A stretch of DNA of 32,004 nt, taken from contig NZ_JABVEC010000056.1 in the NCBI RefSeq assembly GCF_014323705.1, positions 1 through 32,004 on the forward strand. The letters run 5' to 3'. Within the stretch, counting starts at the first letter, position 1. Each line of letters starts with the position of its first letter. The stretch comes from Actinomadura alba. GTDB lineage: Bacteria > Actinomycetota > Actinomycetes > Streptosporangiales > Streptosporangiaceae. Under the pieces are notes generated by a model. That model was given only the letters and a program-made list of their open reading frames with translations. It did no database searches and was not told the DNA's origin. Shown in pieces: positions 1 through 8,199 of the stretch. A program made the position numbers and the translations under genes.

Positions 1-459
1 GTGCGCCCAGCCTCACCACCACGCTGGTCGCGAGGCAGAAGGCAAGACCCGAGACGGTTCCCGTGTTCACTGCGATTCACTCGACGAAGGAGGAGCCCGA
101 CTTTGTCCCAGCGGCATCGCCACGAGTACGCCGTAGTTCTTCCTCGTGGCCTCCCGGACAGCATCGGCATACCGGCCAAGGAGTTCCCCGCCACAAACAT
201 CGGGTGCGCACCGCCTCCGGCCCAGATCCGCCAGGTTCGAGCCGGTGTAAGTTTGAGGGACGTAACGACGCCGGTTCCTCGCGTACTCCTCTCCATCACG
301 CTCACCAGGCCCGCACCATCTGGCAGTGCTGGCACGCCCCGGCTTTGTCAGAGCTGCTCCCACCCTCCCCGGCACCACCCGGATCAGGCTGCTCTCAGCT
401 CCACCTCCCTGCTACGACAGGGCAGGCGGCGAAGGTCTCTCACCTCCACTTGAATCACA
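1..459 (-). mobile_element. Possible 5' part of a group II intron ribozyme, cut by the window edge
   Basis: No ORF here looks like a protein on either strand. Read on the minus strand, the stretch resembles the catalytic RNA of a bacterial group II intron. Near 445-430 there is a GGUGAGAG segment, as seen about 25 nt from the 5' end of IIC introns. Many GGGA/GGAAC purine turns follow. Around 145-125 there is a GGCGUACUCGUGG segment resembling the domain III GGAGUACUCGUAGUAG block of Ll.LtrB. A GTG-started frame (GTG at 69) runs off the left edge and could be the start of the intron-encoded protein, but only 23 codons are visible and I see no reverse transcriptase motif in them. Domain V would lie outside the window. 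The similarity is recalled, not computed. Confidence 0.35.
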
Positions 460-473
460 GCGCCTCACGGCGC
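460..473 (-). terminator. Small hairpin after the GH97 gene
   Basis: A 5-bp GCGCC/GGCGC stem with a GTGA loop lies 27 bases after the GH97 stop codon. It has no T tract. It is a weak terminator candidate, and also the kind of hairpin next to which class IIC group II introns insert, which fits the intron-like sequence beyond it. Confidence 0.3.
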
Positions 474-499
474 AAGCCGAAAACCGTACAGTCCCCGGG

Positions 500-3400
500 C
501 TATCGGTGGATGACGCTCGGATCGGGTTCGAGTGTGATGGAGTCCAGGTTGACATTGCCGTTGTCGTTCGGGCCGAACACGAAGTTCAGCGGGGTGGCTT
601 GGCTGAGGGGGAGGCTGACCTGGTGCTCCGACCAGACGTCCCAGGTCGCCAGGGCAGGTAGCCGGAGTTGGACGGACCGCGTCCCGCTGGTGAGGGTCAT
701 GGTCTGGGTCGCGCCCATGCCGTTGGCGTAGCGGAGGCGGATGGTGTAGAGGCCGTCGGCGGTGACCGGGGCGGTGAACCGCACGCCGCTGTCCTTGGTC
801 TTCAGGCAGGCCACGAAGCCGGTGCCGGTGTAGCCGGGGTGGTCGGTGCGTCGGCATGCGCCGCTGACGAGCTGCGCGGACTCCGCCTCGATCCGGCGCG
901 GCTCGGAGGCGAGCGCCTTGCCGGTGGCCAGCAGGTCGGCCGAGACGTCCGGGGCGATCGGTCCGGCCTCGACCAGGGTCGTGAACCGGTTGAGGGCATC
1001 CCGCATCTTCGCCGGGTCGGTCGCGACCGCCGCGGCGACGGCGGCTTTGACCTCGGAGGCGAGCCTGCCCGACAGGTCCTGGTCGAGCGCGCCCGCGTCG
1101 GTGGCCTTCCGCACCTTCAGCGCGAGCGAGAAGAGCCCTTGCGGTAGGCCTAGCCGGGCGGCGAGCCGGTCGTCGATGGCGGTGCGGGCCTGCGCGGTCA
1201 CCTCGGAGAGAGGGAGGCCGTAGAGGGCCAGCCGCACTTCTTGGAGGGCCAGGAGACGACCGGTCGGGTCGCCCTGACGGAGCTTGCTCTCGGCCTGGTT
1301 GATCGCGGGCTGCAGAAGTGACAGCGCGGTCGAGGACACTTCGCCGGACTTGCGCAGTTCCCGGACGAGCCCGAGCAGCGGACGCGTCTGCGCCACGTGA
1401 ACCGGGCTGCCGCTTTCGCCACTGGGCGCGCCCACCGCGACCCGGAAGTCCTGGTCCGGCACCTCGGCGGCGGGGAGCGTCCACTCGACGGTCCGGGTTC
1501 CGCCGCCCGCGACGCGGACGCTCCGCACGTCACCGGCGGCCCGGCCGTCCAGGAACACCCCGGCCTGGAGTTCGGCCACGGTGCTGCCCGTGTTGGTGAG
1601 CGGAACCTTCACGGTGAGCCGCTGGGTGTCCGGGTCCAGTACGGCCTGGGGGTTGCCGTAGTCCGCACGGGGCGCGGCGTACCAGCGCAGGTCGCTGAGA
1701 TCCGCGGCGGTCGCGGGCCTGATCTTGACCGCTTGGCCACCACCGCCGACCAGCGACATCGACAGCCGGGTGGACGATCTGACCAGCGTCTTGCGGATCT
1801 CGACGGGCAGCGGGTCGCCCTTCCAGGTGGTCTCCTGGGCGTCGGCGTAGGTCTCCGCCACGAAGGTGCCGTTGGGGAGGAACGACAGCGGCACCTGGAG
1901 GGTCCGGTCGTTCTCATCGGTGATCGCGCCGAGGTACCAGGTGTCGCCGTTCCGTCGGGCGGTCGTGGTGTGGTCCCCGATGACGCTGTCCAGGACGCGG
2001 GTCTCGTCCCAGGTGGCGGGCATGTTCTTGAGGAAGGCGAATCCGGGGTGGGCGGCGTAGTTCTCGGGGGTGTCGGCGAGCATCTGCGCCGGGCTGAAGA
2101 ACGTCGTGTACAGCGCGAGCTGTGCGGCCGAGGTGGTCTGGACACGGGTTCCGAGTCGGGCCGGGTCCCAGGTGACGTTCAGGACGCCGGGCGTGTAGTC
2201 GGCGGGACCTCCCATGAACCGGGTGAAGGGGAGGATGGTGGCCTGCGCGGGCGGGTTGCCGTTGACGCCCATGTAATTGTGCTGCTCCATGCCCGCGACG
2301 CCTTCGCCCGTCATCATGTTCGGGTAGGTGCGCGCCAGGCCGGTGGGCTTGATCGCCTCATGGGCGTTGATCGTGATGCGGTGCCGGGCCGCCGCGTCGA
2401 TCACCCGCTGGTAGTGCCGGACGGCCTCCTGGTCGTAGTGGCTGCGGTTGACCCCGCCGAGCAGGAACTTCGTGGCGTAGCCGGTCTTGATCGCGTGAAT
2501 GCCGAGGGCCTCGTACCTGGAGAAGATCTTCTCCAGGTTCTGGTCGTAGTAGTCGACGTCGCCCCGGGTCTCGTTGTGCGCGATGTACCCGACGCCGTTG
2601 TCAGCGGCGTACCGGAGCACCTCGGGAAGGTCGAAGTCGGCCTGCGGGGTCAGGAAGTCCTGGCCCGCCCACGCGCCGCCGGAATTGGTGTTCCAGCCCT
2701 CGGCCAGCACGAATTTGGCGCCCGCCTGCTTGGCCAGGTCGATGTACTGCTTGAGCCGCGCGGTGGTCGCGCCGTGCTTGGGCCCGGCGGTCCAGGTGGT
2801 GTCCCGTCGCTGGAGCTCCCACCAGACGCCCACGTACGTCGCGGGCTTGATCCAGGACGTGTCGTCGCAGATCGCGCACGGGTCGTTGAGGTTCTCGATC
2901 AGATGGGACTCGCCCAGGTCGCCGGGGCGCTCGCCCACGGTCAGGGTGCGCCAGGGCGTGGAGAACGCGCCGTTCAGCTTGGCCTTGGTGCCATCGGGGA
3001 GGGCGATCAGGTCGCTGGAGAACCGGCCGGGCCGTCCCGGCACCGCCTTCAGCGTCATGCTGGGGTAGTCGGTCAGGTCGGCCTCGTGCACCACCACGTA
3101 GGAGTCGGCGGCGGGCGAGGCGGTGATGGGGGTCTGGGCGGTGGAGACGCCGGACAGGGGCAGGTCGCGATAGTGCTTCTCGTCGGCGGCCCAGGTCGTG
3201 CCCGCGGCGATCGACCAACTCCTCGCGCCGGGATCGAGGGCGAACTCGGTCTGTTCGGCGGTGACGGTGTAGGCGTCCAGGCCGGACTGGTCGGGGAAGT
3301 GGTAGCGGAAGCCGACCCCGTCGTCGAAGACCCGGAACACCAGGTCGAGCTTGAACCCTGTGCCGGCCTGGACCGCGTGGACGGTGAGCTCGCTCGCGTG

Positions 3401-3790
3401 GTTCCTGACCTGGCTCGAGGTTCCCCAGACGGGCTTCCACGTCTCGTCGATCGTGCGCCGTTCGACGGACTCGATGGCCATGCCCTGCGTGAGGCTGGGT
3501 CGTCCCGCGAGATCCACGCCGAGTCCGGACGCGCCGACGAGAACCCTGCCGTGCTTCCCCACGCTGTAGGTGAGACGCCCGCCTTCGGCGGTGACCGCGA
3601 CCCGCAGATCACCGTCCGGCGACTTGACGACCTGAGCATCCTTCCCGACGACCTCGGCGAGGCCATTGGGCGGGGCGGGCTCCTCGGCCAGGGCCGGGGC
3701 CGCCACGATCCCTCCTGAGACCAGGAGGGCCGCCGTCATTACAAGTAGTCCCACCCGTCTTCTTCGCCACTCCGTGCCTTCGCGGTTCAT
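500..3790 (-). CDS. Secreted GH97-family glycosidase (inverting, SusB-like) with C-terminal CBM35/CBM6-like module
   Basis: This is a 1096-residue exported alpha-glycoside hydrolase. A Sec signal peptide spans residues 1-35 (RRRR, hydrophobic core, cut after APALA). The GH97 N-terminal beta-sandwich runs from about 50 to 300, the catalytic barrel from about 310 to 600, and the GH97 C-terminal sandwich from about 620 to 690. Glu478 (NAHE), Glu496 and Glu502 have exactly the spacing of Glu508, Glu526 and Glu532 of Bacteroides SusB, and Glu407 sits where its Glu439 would be. The retaining-type nucleophile Asp is absent (IKTGY). This indicates an inverting alpha-glucosidase-like enzyme; the substrate is not known. 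After the GH97 core come a CARDB-like sandwich (about 700-790), a helical linker (about 800-960) and a CBM35/CBM6-like carbohydrate-binding module (about 967-1088). The start is chosen for an AGAGG box 5 nt upstream and the signal peptide. It is divergent from the ROK regulator, its likely repressor. Confidence 0.9.
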   Translation of the reverse strand: MNREGTEWRRRRVGLLVMTAALLVSGGIVAAPALAEEPAPPNGLAEVVGKDAQVVKSPDGDLRVAVTAEGGRLTYSVGKHGRVLVGASGLGVDLAGRPSLTQGMAIESVERRTIDETWKPVWGTSSQVRNHASELTVHAVQAGTGFKLDLVFRVFDDGVGFRYHFPDQSGLDAYTVTAEQTEFALDPGARSWSIAAGTTWAADEKHYRDLPLSGVSTAQTPITASPAADSYVVVHEADLTDYPSMTLKAVPGRPGRFSSDLIALPDGTKAKLNGAFSTPWRTLTVGERPGDLGESHLIENLNDPCAICDDTSWIKPATYVGVWWELQRRDTTWTAGPKHGATTARLKQYIDLAKQAGAKFVLAEGWNTNSGGAWAGQDFLTPQADFDLPEVLRYAADNGVGYIAHNETRGDVDYYDQNLEKIFSRYEALGIHAIKTGYATKFLLGGVNRSHYDQEAVRHYQRVIDAAARHRITINAHEAIKPTGLARTYPNMMTGEGVAGMEQHNYMGVNGNPPAQATILPFTRFMGGPADYTPGVLNVTWDPARLGTRVQTTSAAQLALYTTFFSPAQMLADTPENYAAHPGFAFLKNMPATWDETRVLDSVIGDHTTTARRNGDTWYLGAITDENDRTLQVPLSFLPNGTFVAETYADAQETTWKGDPLPVEIRKTLVRSSTRLSMSLVGGGGQAVKIRPATAADLSDLRWYAAPRADYGNPQAVLDPDTQRLTVKVPLTNTGSTVAELQAGVFLDGRAAGDVRSVRVAGGGTRTVEWTLPAAEVPDQDFRVAVGAPSGESGSPVHVAQTRPLLGLVRELRKSGEVSSTALSLLQPAINQAESKLRQGDPTGRLLALQEVRLALYGLPLSEVTAQARTAIDDRLAARLGLPQGLFSLALKVRKATDAGALDQDLSGRLASEVKAAVAAAVATDPAKMRDALNRFTTLVEAGPIAPDVSADLLATGKALASEPRRIEAESAQLVSGACRRTDHPGYTGTGFVACLKTKDSGVRFTAPVTADGLYTIRLRYANGMGATQTMTLTSGTRSVQLRLPALATWDVWSEHQVSLPLSQATPLNFVFGPNDNGNVNLDSITLEPDPSVIHR

Positions 3791-3853
3791 GCATGCCTCT
3801 TCTGTGCAGGGGGTGGGTGGAGTGATGGAGAACACTCCACAACAGGCTCCGTG

Positions 3854-3883
3854 ATCGTAGATACAAGAAAAGACTCTGGTCAA
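3854..3883 (-). promoter_or_regulatory. Predicted promoter of the GH97 gene
   Basis: On the minus strand a TTGACC -35 (3883-3878) and a TACGAT -10 (3859-3854) are separated by 18 bp, about 65 nt before the GH97 start codon. The -35 box abuts the dyad at 3882-3912, so a repressor bound there would block this promoter. Predicted from consensus only. Confidence 0.55.
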
Positions 3884-3912
3884 CACTCTTAATATGAGAT
3901 AATTAGTGTGTT
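3882..3912. promoter_or_regulatory. Imperfect dyad, candidate ROK operator
   Basis: The AT-rich arms AACACTCTTAAT and ATTAGTGTGTT form an imperfect inverted repeat (one bulged base) around a short centre. It lies between the divergent GH97 and ROK genes and touches the GH97 -35 box. ROK repressors commonly bind AT-rich dyads next to the sugar genes they control. The upstream-most possible ROK start (GTG at 3908) lies inside the dyad, which argues for the later start. Confidence 0.45.
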
Positions 3913-3940
3913 CAGTGTTGTAATTCGGTACGCTCGGCCG

Positions 3941-5098
3941 GTGTCCAGCCCACCGAACCAGCGGATCGAACGCAGCAGGCGCGCGATCCTCGACGCGCTG
4001 AATCAGTCCTTCCCCGCGACCCGGCAGGACCTGAGCCGCCGGACCGGGCTCGCGCCGAGCACGGTGGCGGGGATCGTCCGGAGGTTGCTGGCCGAAGGGC
4101 TGGTGCATGAGGATGGGGCCGCCGACCACGCGGGACGCGGCAGACCATCGTCACGGCTGTCGCCGCGCCGCCCTCCGGGATATCTCGTCGGGATCGACTT
4201 CGGGCATACGCACATTTCGGCGGTGCTCGCCTCGACCGCGCAGGAGATCGTCGCCGAGGGCAGGGTGCCCCTCGACGTGGACGCCTCGGCGAGCAACGCG
4301 CTCGACCAGGCGGCGGTTCTGGTCGCCGACCTACTGGACCGGGCGGGAGTCCCGGCCGGTTCGGTGCTGCGGACGGCGGCGGGGATCCCGGGACCGGTCA
4401 ACCAGGTGACCGGCCAGATCCAATCGGCCACGATCCTCGCGGGCTGGGCCGGAGTCCGGCCCCGGCAGGAGCTGATCGCCCGGCTCGGCGGGGAGGTGGT
4501 GATCGCGAACGACGCGGAACTCGCCGCGCTGGCCGAGCACACGCACGGGGCCGGACGGAACGTGTCCGACCTGATCTTTGTTAAGGCGTCCCACGGCATC
4601 GGGGCCGGGCTGATCCTCGCGGGCAGACGGTACACCGGAGCGTACGGGGCGTCGGGGGAGATCGGGCACACGCTGATTCAGGAGGGCGGGACGCAGTGCC
4701 GGTGCGGGCAGCGCGGCTGCCTTGAGTCGGTGGCGTCGATCGGCGAGGTGTGGAGGCAGCTCATCGCGGCGGGTCTGCCGCCTTCCGAACGGCCCGACGA
4801 CCTCTCCCTGCACGCCCTGCTCGGCAACCCGGTAGCTGCCCGGATCGTCGCCGACGCGGGACGTCGGCTCGGACGGGTCCTGTCCGACCTGTGCAACGCC
4901 CTGGACCCCGCGATGCTCGTCATCGGCGGCGAACTCGCGACCGGAGGGGACCCCCTCCTGGAGGGAATCCGCGAGTCCCTGCGCCGTTTCGCCCAGCCTG
5001 CGATCAGCGACCGCGTCCAAGTCCACTCCTCCTCCCTAGGTCCCCGCGCGGCCCTGGTAGGAGCCCTGACTCTCGCCGCGACGGAATCCACTCCCTGA
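3941..5098 (+). CDS. ROK-family transcriptional regulator
   Basis: A 385-residue repressor with a sugar-kinase-like sensor domain. The N-terminal winged helix-turn-helix covers about residues 15-60 (AILDALNQ... TRQDLSRRTGLAPSTVAGIVRRL). The ROK domain follows, with the nucleotide-binding loop GIDFGHTH near residue 85, GIPGPVN, the ANDAELAALAEH motif, EIGHTLI, and the zinc-binding CRCGQRGCLE signature. The frame opens at GTG 3908, but that codon is inside the putative operator. GTG 3941 leaves a normal ROK N-terminus; neither has a clear ribosome binding site. It is divergent from the GH97 glycosidase, so the inference is local control of that gene in response to a sugar or sugar phosphate. 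Whether it still phosphorylates a sugar is unknown. Confidence 0.88.
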   Translation: MSSPPNQRIERSRRAILDALNQSFPATRQDLSRRTGLAPSTVAGIVRRLLAEGLVHEDGAADHAGRGRPSSRLSPRRPPGYLVGIDFGHTHISAVLASTAQEIVAEGRVPLDVDASASNALDQAAVLVADLLDRAGVPAGSVLRTAAGIPGPVNQVTGQIQSATILAGWAGVRPRQELIARLGGEVVIANDAELAALAEHTHGAGRNVSDLIFVKASHGIGAGLILAGRRYTGAYGASGEIGHTLIQEGGTQCRCGQRGCLESVASIGEVWRQLIAAGLPPSERPDDLSLHALLGNPVAARIVADAGRRLGRVLSDLCNALDPAMLVIGGELATGGDPLLEGIRESLRRFAQPAISDRVQVHSSSLGPRAALVGALTLAATESTP

Positions 5099-5314
5099 AA
5101 GACGATCAGTGGAGACCTCCGGTGCCGTCGTGGGCCGGGGACGGCAGGAGTGTCAATCCCCTCGAAGCGTGGAAACCGCGTTTTGCCACTTCGGGCCTGA
5201 GGGCCGTTGATTCGCAGCCGGCAGATACCGGCGGGACCCCGCCACCCTCTCATCGGTGGTGACCCCGCTCCCGAGGCACCCGGCATGGCCGGCTGAGGGC
5301 ACACCCAGACCACG

Positions 5315-5347
5315 CAGAAGTGGACCACCTTGGGTGATCCACTTCTG
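5315..5347. terminator. Hairpin terminator between convergent ROK and SDR genes
   Basis: A perfect 10-bp stem (CAGAAGTGGA / TCCACTTCTG) continues inward, after one mismatch, as CACC/GGTG. It stands 13 bases beyond the SDR stop codon and after the ROK gene, so it can end transcription from either side. It has no T tract, as is usual in high-GC actinomycetes. Confidence 0.65.
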
Positions 5348-5359
5348 GGCACGGCTCGG

Positions 5360-6070
5360 TCACGCGGCAGAGACGGTCTGCGGGTACAGCACGCTCGGCT
5401 CCGCGGACAGGGCGGCCTTGACCTGGACGGTGTTCTCGTCGGCGAGGATCTCGATCTCGCCGGCCTCCAGGCCGTCGAGCGCGGTGCGCACGACGTCGGC
5501 GGGGTCGTTCTTGTCGATGTCCCAGCCCGCCATCATGTCGGTGTCGGTGCTGCCCAGGTGCAGGCCCGTGACCGTGGTTCCCTGACCTGCGAGTTCCAGG
5601 CGGATGGCGTTGGTGAGGCTCCACTCGGCCGCCTTCGCCGCGCTGTAGGCGTTGGCCCCGTCGTAGGACAGCCACGACAACAGCGACATGACGTTCAGGA
5701 TCGACCCGCCGCCGTTGCGGGCCAGGATGGAGGCGAACGCCCGGACCATGTTGAGCGTGCCGAAGTAGTGCGTCTCCATCTCCAACCGGATCTTCTCGAT
5801 GTCTCCGGTGACGAGGTTCTGAGAGGTCGAGACGCCGGCGTTGTTGATCAACAGGGTGACGTCCCCGGCGGCGGCCGCCGCGGCGGCGACCGACGCCGGG
5901 TCGGTGATGTCGAGCTGGAGCACCTCCACGCCGGGAATGTCGACGAGCTCGGGCGTACGCGCGGTCGCGTAGACCTTCGCCGCGCCCCGCTGCAGCAGCT
6001 GCCGCGAGAAGTGCCGGCCGATGCCACGGTTGGCGCCGGTGACGAGCGCGACAGAATCGGCGATCTTCAT
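5360..6070 (-). CDS. Short-chain dehydrogenase/reductase (classical SDR)
   Basis: A 236-residue NAD(P)-dependent oxidoreductase of the classical SDR family, cytosolic. The Rossmann glycine motif TGANRGIG is at residues 11-18, the NNAG motif at 76-79, and the catalytic set is Ser129, Tyr142 and Lys146 (YSAAK). It has the usual length and no extra domains. The substrate cannot be read from the sequence. The start is supported by GGAGG 5 nt upstream of ATG. It is divergent from a MerR regulator across a 114-bp gap that holds a MerR-type promoter, so the gene is probably switched on by that regulator upon binding a small molecule. Confidence 0.9.
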   Translation of the reverse strand: MKIADSVALVTGANRGIGRHFSRQLLQRGAAKVYATARTPELVDIPGVEVLQLDITDPASVAAAAAAAGDVTLLINNAGVSTSQNLVTGDIEKIRLEMETHYFGTLNMVRAFASILARNGGGSILNVMSLLSWLSYDGANAYSAAKAAEWSLTNAIRLELAGQGTTVTGLHLGSTDTDMMAGWDIDKNDPADVVRTALDGLEAGEIEILADENTVQVKAALSAEPSVLYPQTVSAA

Positions 6071-6120
6071 GGTTGCCTCCGATAGGCCTGAGTCGTTCTT
6101 GTGCAGGTCGTTCGCGGGCT

Positions 6121-6152
6121 ACGCTAGAACCTGACGTTGACGTCAGAGGCAA
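6121..6152 (-). promoter_or_regulatory. MerR-type promoter of the SDR gene with central operator dyad
   Basis: On the minus strand TTGCCT (6152-6147) and TAGCGT (6126-6121) are 20 bp apart. The spacer carries the dyad CTGACG-TTGA-CGTCAG (6131-6146). An over-long spacer with the operator between -35 and -10 is the hallmark of promoters that MerR proteins activate by untwisting DNA. Confidence 0.6.
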
Positions 6153-6184
6153 GGACTATGACCGGGGTCACGAGGAAGGCGCCC

Positions 6185-6574
6185 ATGCGTATCGGCGAAC
6201 TGGCCGCCAAGGCGGGCGTGAGCGTGCGGGCCCTGCGGTACTACGAAGAACAGAATCTGCTGGCCTCAGCGCGCAGCCCCAGCGGGCAGCGGCAGTATCC
6301 GCACAGTGCGGTCGACCGCGTACAGCTGATCCAGCAGTTGTACGCCGCGGGGCTGCCGAGCAAGACGATCGTGGAGATGCTGCCGTGCATCGAGACCGGT
6401 GAGGTGACACCGGTGCTGCTCGACCGGCTGTCGGCCGAGCGGGACCGCATCGATGAGCAGATCGGCAGCCTGGTGAGCACCCGCGACAGGCTTCAGCGCA
6501 TCATCACCACAGCCACCAGGGCCAAGAACGTAGGCCATCGTTGCCCCGGATGGGTGGGCCCTCCGCCTCCCTGA
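6185..6574 (+). CDS. MerR-family transcriptional regulator
   Basis: A 129-residue regulator. The MerR helix-turn-helix and wing occupy residues 1-70 (MRIGELAAKAGVSVRALRYYEEQ, then QRQYPHSAVDRV), and a dimerisation coiled coil follows at about 80-115. There is no recognisable effector domain and no cysteine pair typical of metal-sensing members, so an organic ligand or redox signal is more likely than a metal. ATG 6185 has GAGGAAGG just upstream. An earlier TTG in frame (6137) lies inside the operator dyad and was rejected. It controls, by position, the divergent SDR gene. The last 15 residues (rich in Gly and Pro) are unlike the family and may come from a changed 3' end. Confidence 0.85.
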   Translation: MRIGELAAKAGVSVRALRYYEEQNLLASARSPSGQRQYPHSAVDRVQLIQQLYAAGLPSKTIVEMLPCIETGEVTPVLLDRLSAERDRIDEQIGSLVSTRDRLQRIITTATRAKNVGHRCPGWVGPPPP

Positions 6575-6969
6575 GCCACACGGTGAGCGAGGCGATGCGG
6601 ACGGTGGTTTCGTAGCGCGAGCACGTCCAATCGACCGGCCAGGCCGCGAGGTTGTTCGGCGTTGATGACGCTCGGGCCGGATGTGGGGCGGCGTGCCGTA
6701 ATCCGGTTGATGGCCGGTGGAGGACGTGGGTACTGTGCCTCATGTGACGAGCCCTGAGTCAGACAGAACGGAGCCGCCGGTCACTCGGCGGCGAGTTGTT
6801 CTCTGACCAGTAACTGATCGGTTCTCGGTCGATCTCGCTTCCAGTGACCGGACACGTGTTCCGTGTGTCTGGTCCATTTCGACTCTCGCCTCAGTTCGCG
6901 GTTGACGTAGGTCGACGCCCGGCGCGCGGATGCTTCTGATCGCATTCTGCAAACGCTGGAGTCGACCCC
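6575..6969. other. 395-bp intergenic region with hairpins, no accepted gene
   Basis: I accept no protein gene here. A 79-codon minus-strand frame (6743-6504) overlaps the end of the MerR gene and is not recognisable. Two stem-loops are visible upstream of the efflux pump: GCCGCCG/CGGCGGC at 6773-6792, and an imperfect one at 6848-6872. A 20-codon GTG frame (6744-6806) runs through the first hairpin but has no well-placed ribosome binding site. The stretch may hold a leader that attenuates the efflux gene, as described for other chloramphenicol resistance genes; this is inference. Confidence 0.4.
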
Positions 6970-8136
6970 TTGCCTCTGTTCGTCTACGTCCTCAGCCTTG
7001 CCGTCTTCGCGCAGGGAACCTCCGAGTTCATGTTGTCCGGTCTCGTACCGGGCATCGCCCACGACATGTCCGTGTCGGTGGGAGCCGCCGCGAGCCTGAC
7101 GTCCGCGTACGCCATCGGGATGATCGTCGGCGCGCCGGCCATGGCCGCACTGAGCGCGCGATGGCCGCGTCGTCGAGCGTTGGCGGGCTTCCTGGCCGCG
7201 TTCGTCGTCGTGCACGTCATCGGCGCAGTCACGACGAACTTCCCAGTGCTGTTCGGAACACGCATCGTCGCCGCGATCGTCAATGCCGGCTTCCTCGCGG
7301 TCGCGATGTCAGTTGCGACTGCTCTGGCCGTCCCGGCGAAGAAAGCCAGAGCCACCGCAACCCTGCTGTCCGGGGTGACGCTGTCGTGCGTTGCCGGCGT
7401 ACCCGCAGGCGCGATGCTCGGAGAGTGGTCTGGCTGGCGATCGGCTTTCTGGGCGGTCGCCGCCCTGTGCCTGCCCGCGCTGGCGCTCGTGTTCCGGTCG
7501 GCGCCTGCCGGCGCGGCCCGTCATCACGACGTCTCGATCAGGCAGGAGACGCGCGAATTGAGGTCGCGACCAGTGCAGTTGGCACTGACCCTCGCGGCTC
7601 TGGTCAATGGGGCGACCTTCGCGACATTCGCCTACCTCGCCGTCATCGCGACGTACGTCACTCACCTGCCTGGCGATGCGGTTCCCGGGCTACTGGCCGC
7701 GTTCGGCATAGGCGCGTTCATTGGGGTCACCACAGCCGGTCGTACCGGCGATGGACGGCTACGGCGGGGCCTGGTCCTCGCCCTGTGCGCCCTACCCGCC
7801 GGGTGGGCGGTGCTGGCCGTGACCAGCGCCCATACAACCGCGCTGTTCATCGTGGCGATCATCCAGGGTGGGCTGTCGTTCGGCGTCGGGTCGACGCTCG
7901 TCAGCCGGGTCATGCACGTCGCGTCCCGGGCCCCATCGCTCAGCGGGTCGTTCGCCACGGTCGCACTGAACGCCGGGGCGTTCGTGGGACCGCTACTCGC
8001 GGGCGTCGCAACCGAAACAACGGACGACTACCGACGCGCCGTGTGGGTCAGCGCCGTAATGGCCGCAACGGCCGTCGTCATCATCGTCGCTTCCGGACCG
8101 CGCGCTGCGCACGGACATGTGAGGGAAGCGCGGTGA
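6970..8136 (+). CDS. cmx: Cmx/CmrA-type chloramphenicol efflux MFS transporter
   Basis: A 388-residue, 12-helix proton-driven drug exporter of the major facilitator superfamily. The N-terminus (LAVFAQGTSEFMLSGLVPGIA) and the GVPAGAMLG motif in helix 5 are those of the actinobacterial Cml/Cmx/CmrA chloramphenicol exporters. The motif A-like loop VGAPAMAALSARWPRRRAL follows helix 2. The start is TTG, supported by GGAG 8 nt upstream and by register with the family N-terminus; no other start fits. The upstream 200 bp contain hairpins that could be a drug-sensing leader. Substrate is inferred from family resemblance; close relatives can transport other drugs. Confidence 0.85.
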   Translation: MPLFVYVLSLAVFAQGTSEFMLSGLVPGIAHDMSVSVGAAASLTSAYAIGMIVGAPAMAALSARWPRRRALAGFLAAFVVVHVIGAVTTNFPVLFGTRIVAAIVNAGFLAVAMSVATALAVPAKKARATATLLSGVTLSCVAGVPAGAMLGEWSGWRSAFWAVAALCLPALALVFRSAPAGAARHHDVSIRQETRELRSRPVQLALTLAALVNGATFATFAYLAVIATYVTHLPGDAVPGLLAAFGIGAFIGVTTAGRTGDGRLRRGLVLALCALPAGWAVLAVTSAHTTALFIVAIIQGGLSFGVGSTLVSRVMHVASRAPSLSGSFATVALNAGAFVGPLLAGVATETTDDYRRAVWVSAVMAATAVVIIVASGPRAAHGHVREAR

Positions 8137-8199
8137 CTCACCGCAATGCTCCGCTGACGCCCGAAGGCCGGCTGGCATGCGCCCACGTGCCAGATGCCC

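Noticed and set aside
225..250. TTCGA-containing T-arm-like sequence, possible tRNA
   Set aside because: No acceptor stem or D arm fits around it. I saw no convincing tRNA, rRNA or CRISPR array anywhere in the window.
1397..3718. 773-codon plus-strand frame inside the GH97 gene
   Set aside because: Composition is Gly/Val/Arg-biased with no motifs; it is the antisense shadow of a clear GH97 gene.
6504..6743. 79-codon minus-strand frame after the MerR gene, suspected transposase remnant
   Set aside because: It has some protein-like text but no motif I can tie to a transposase family, and it overlaps the MerR 3' end.
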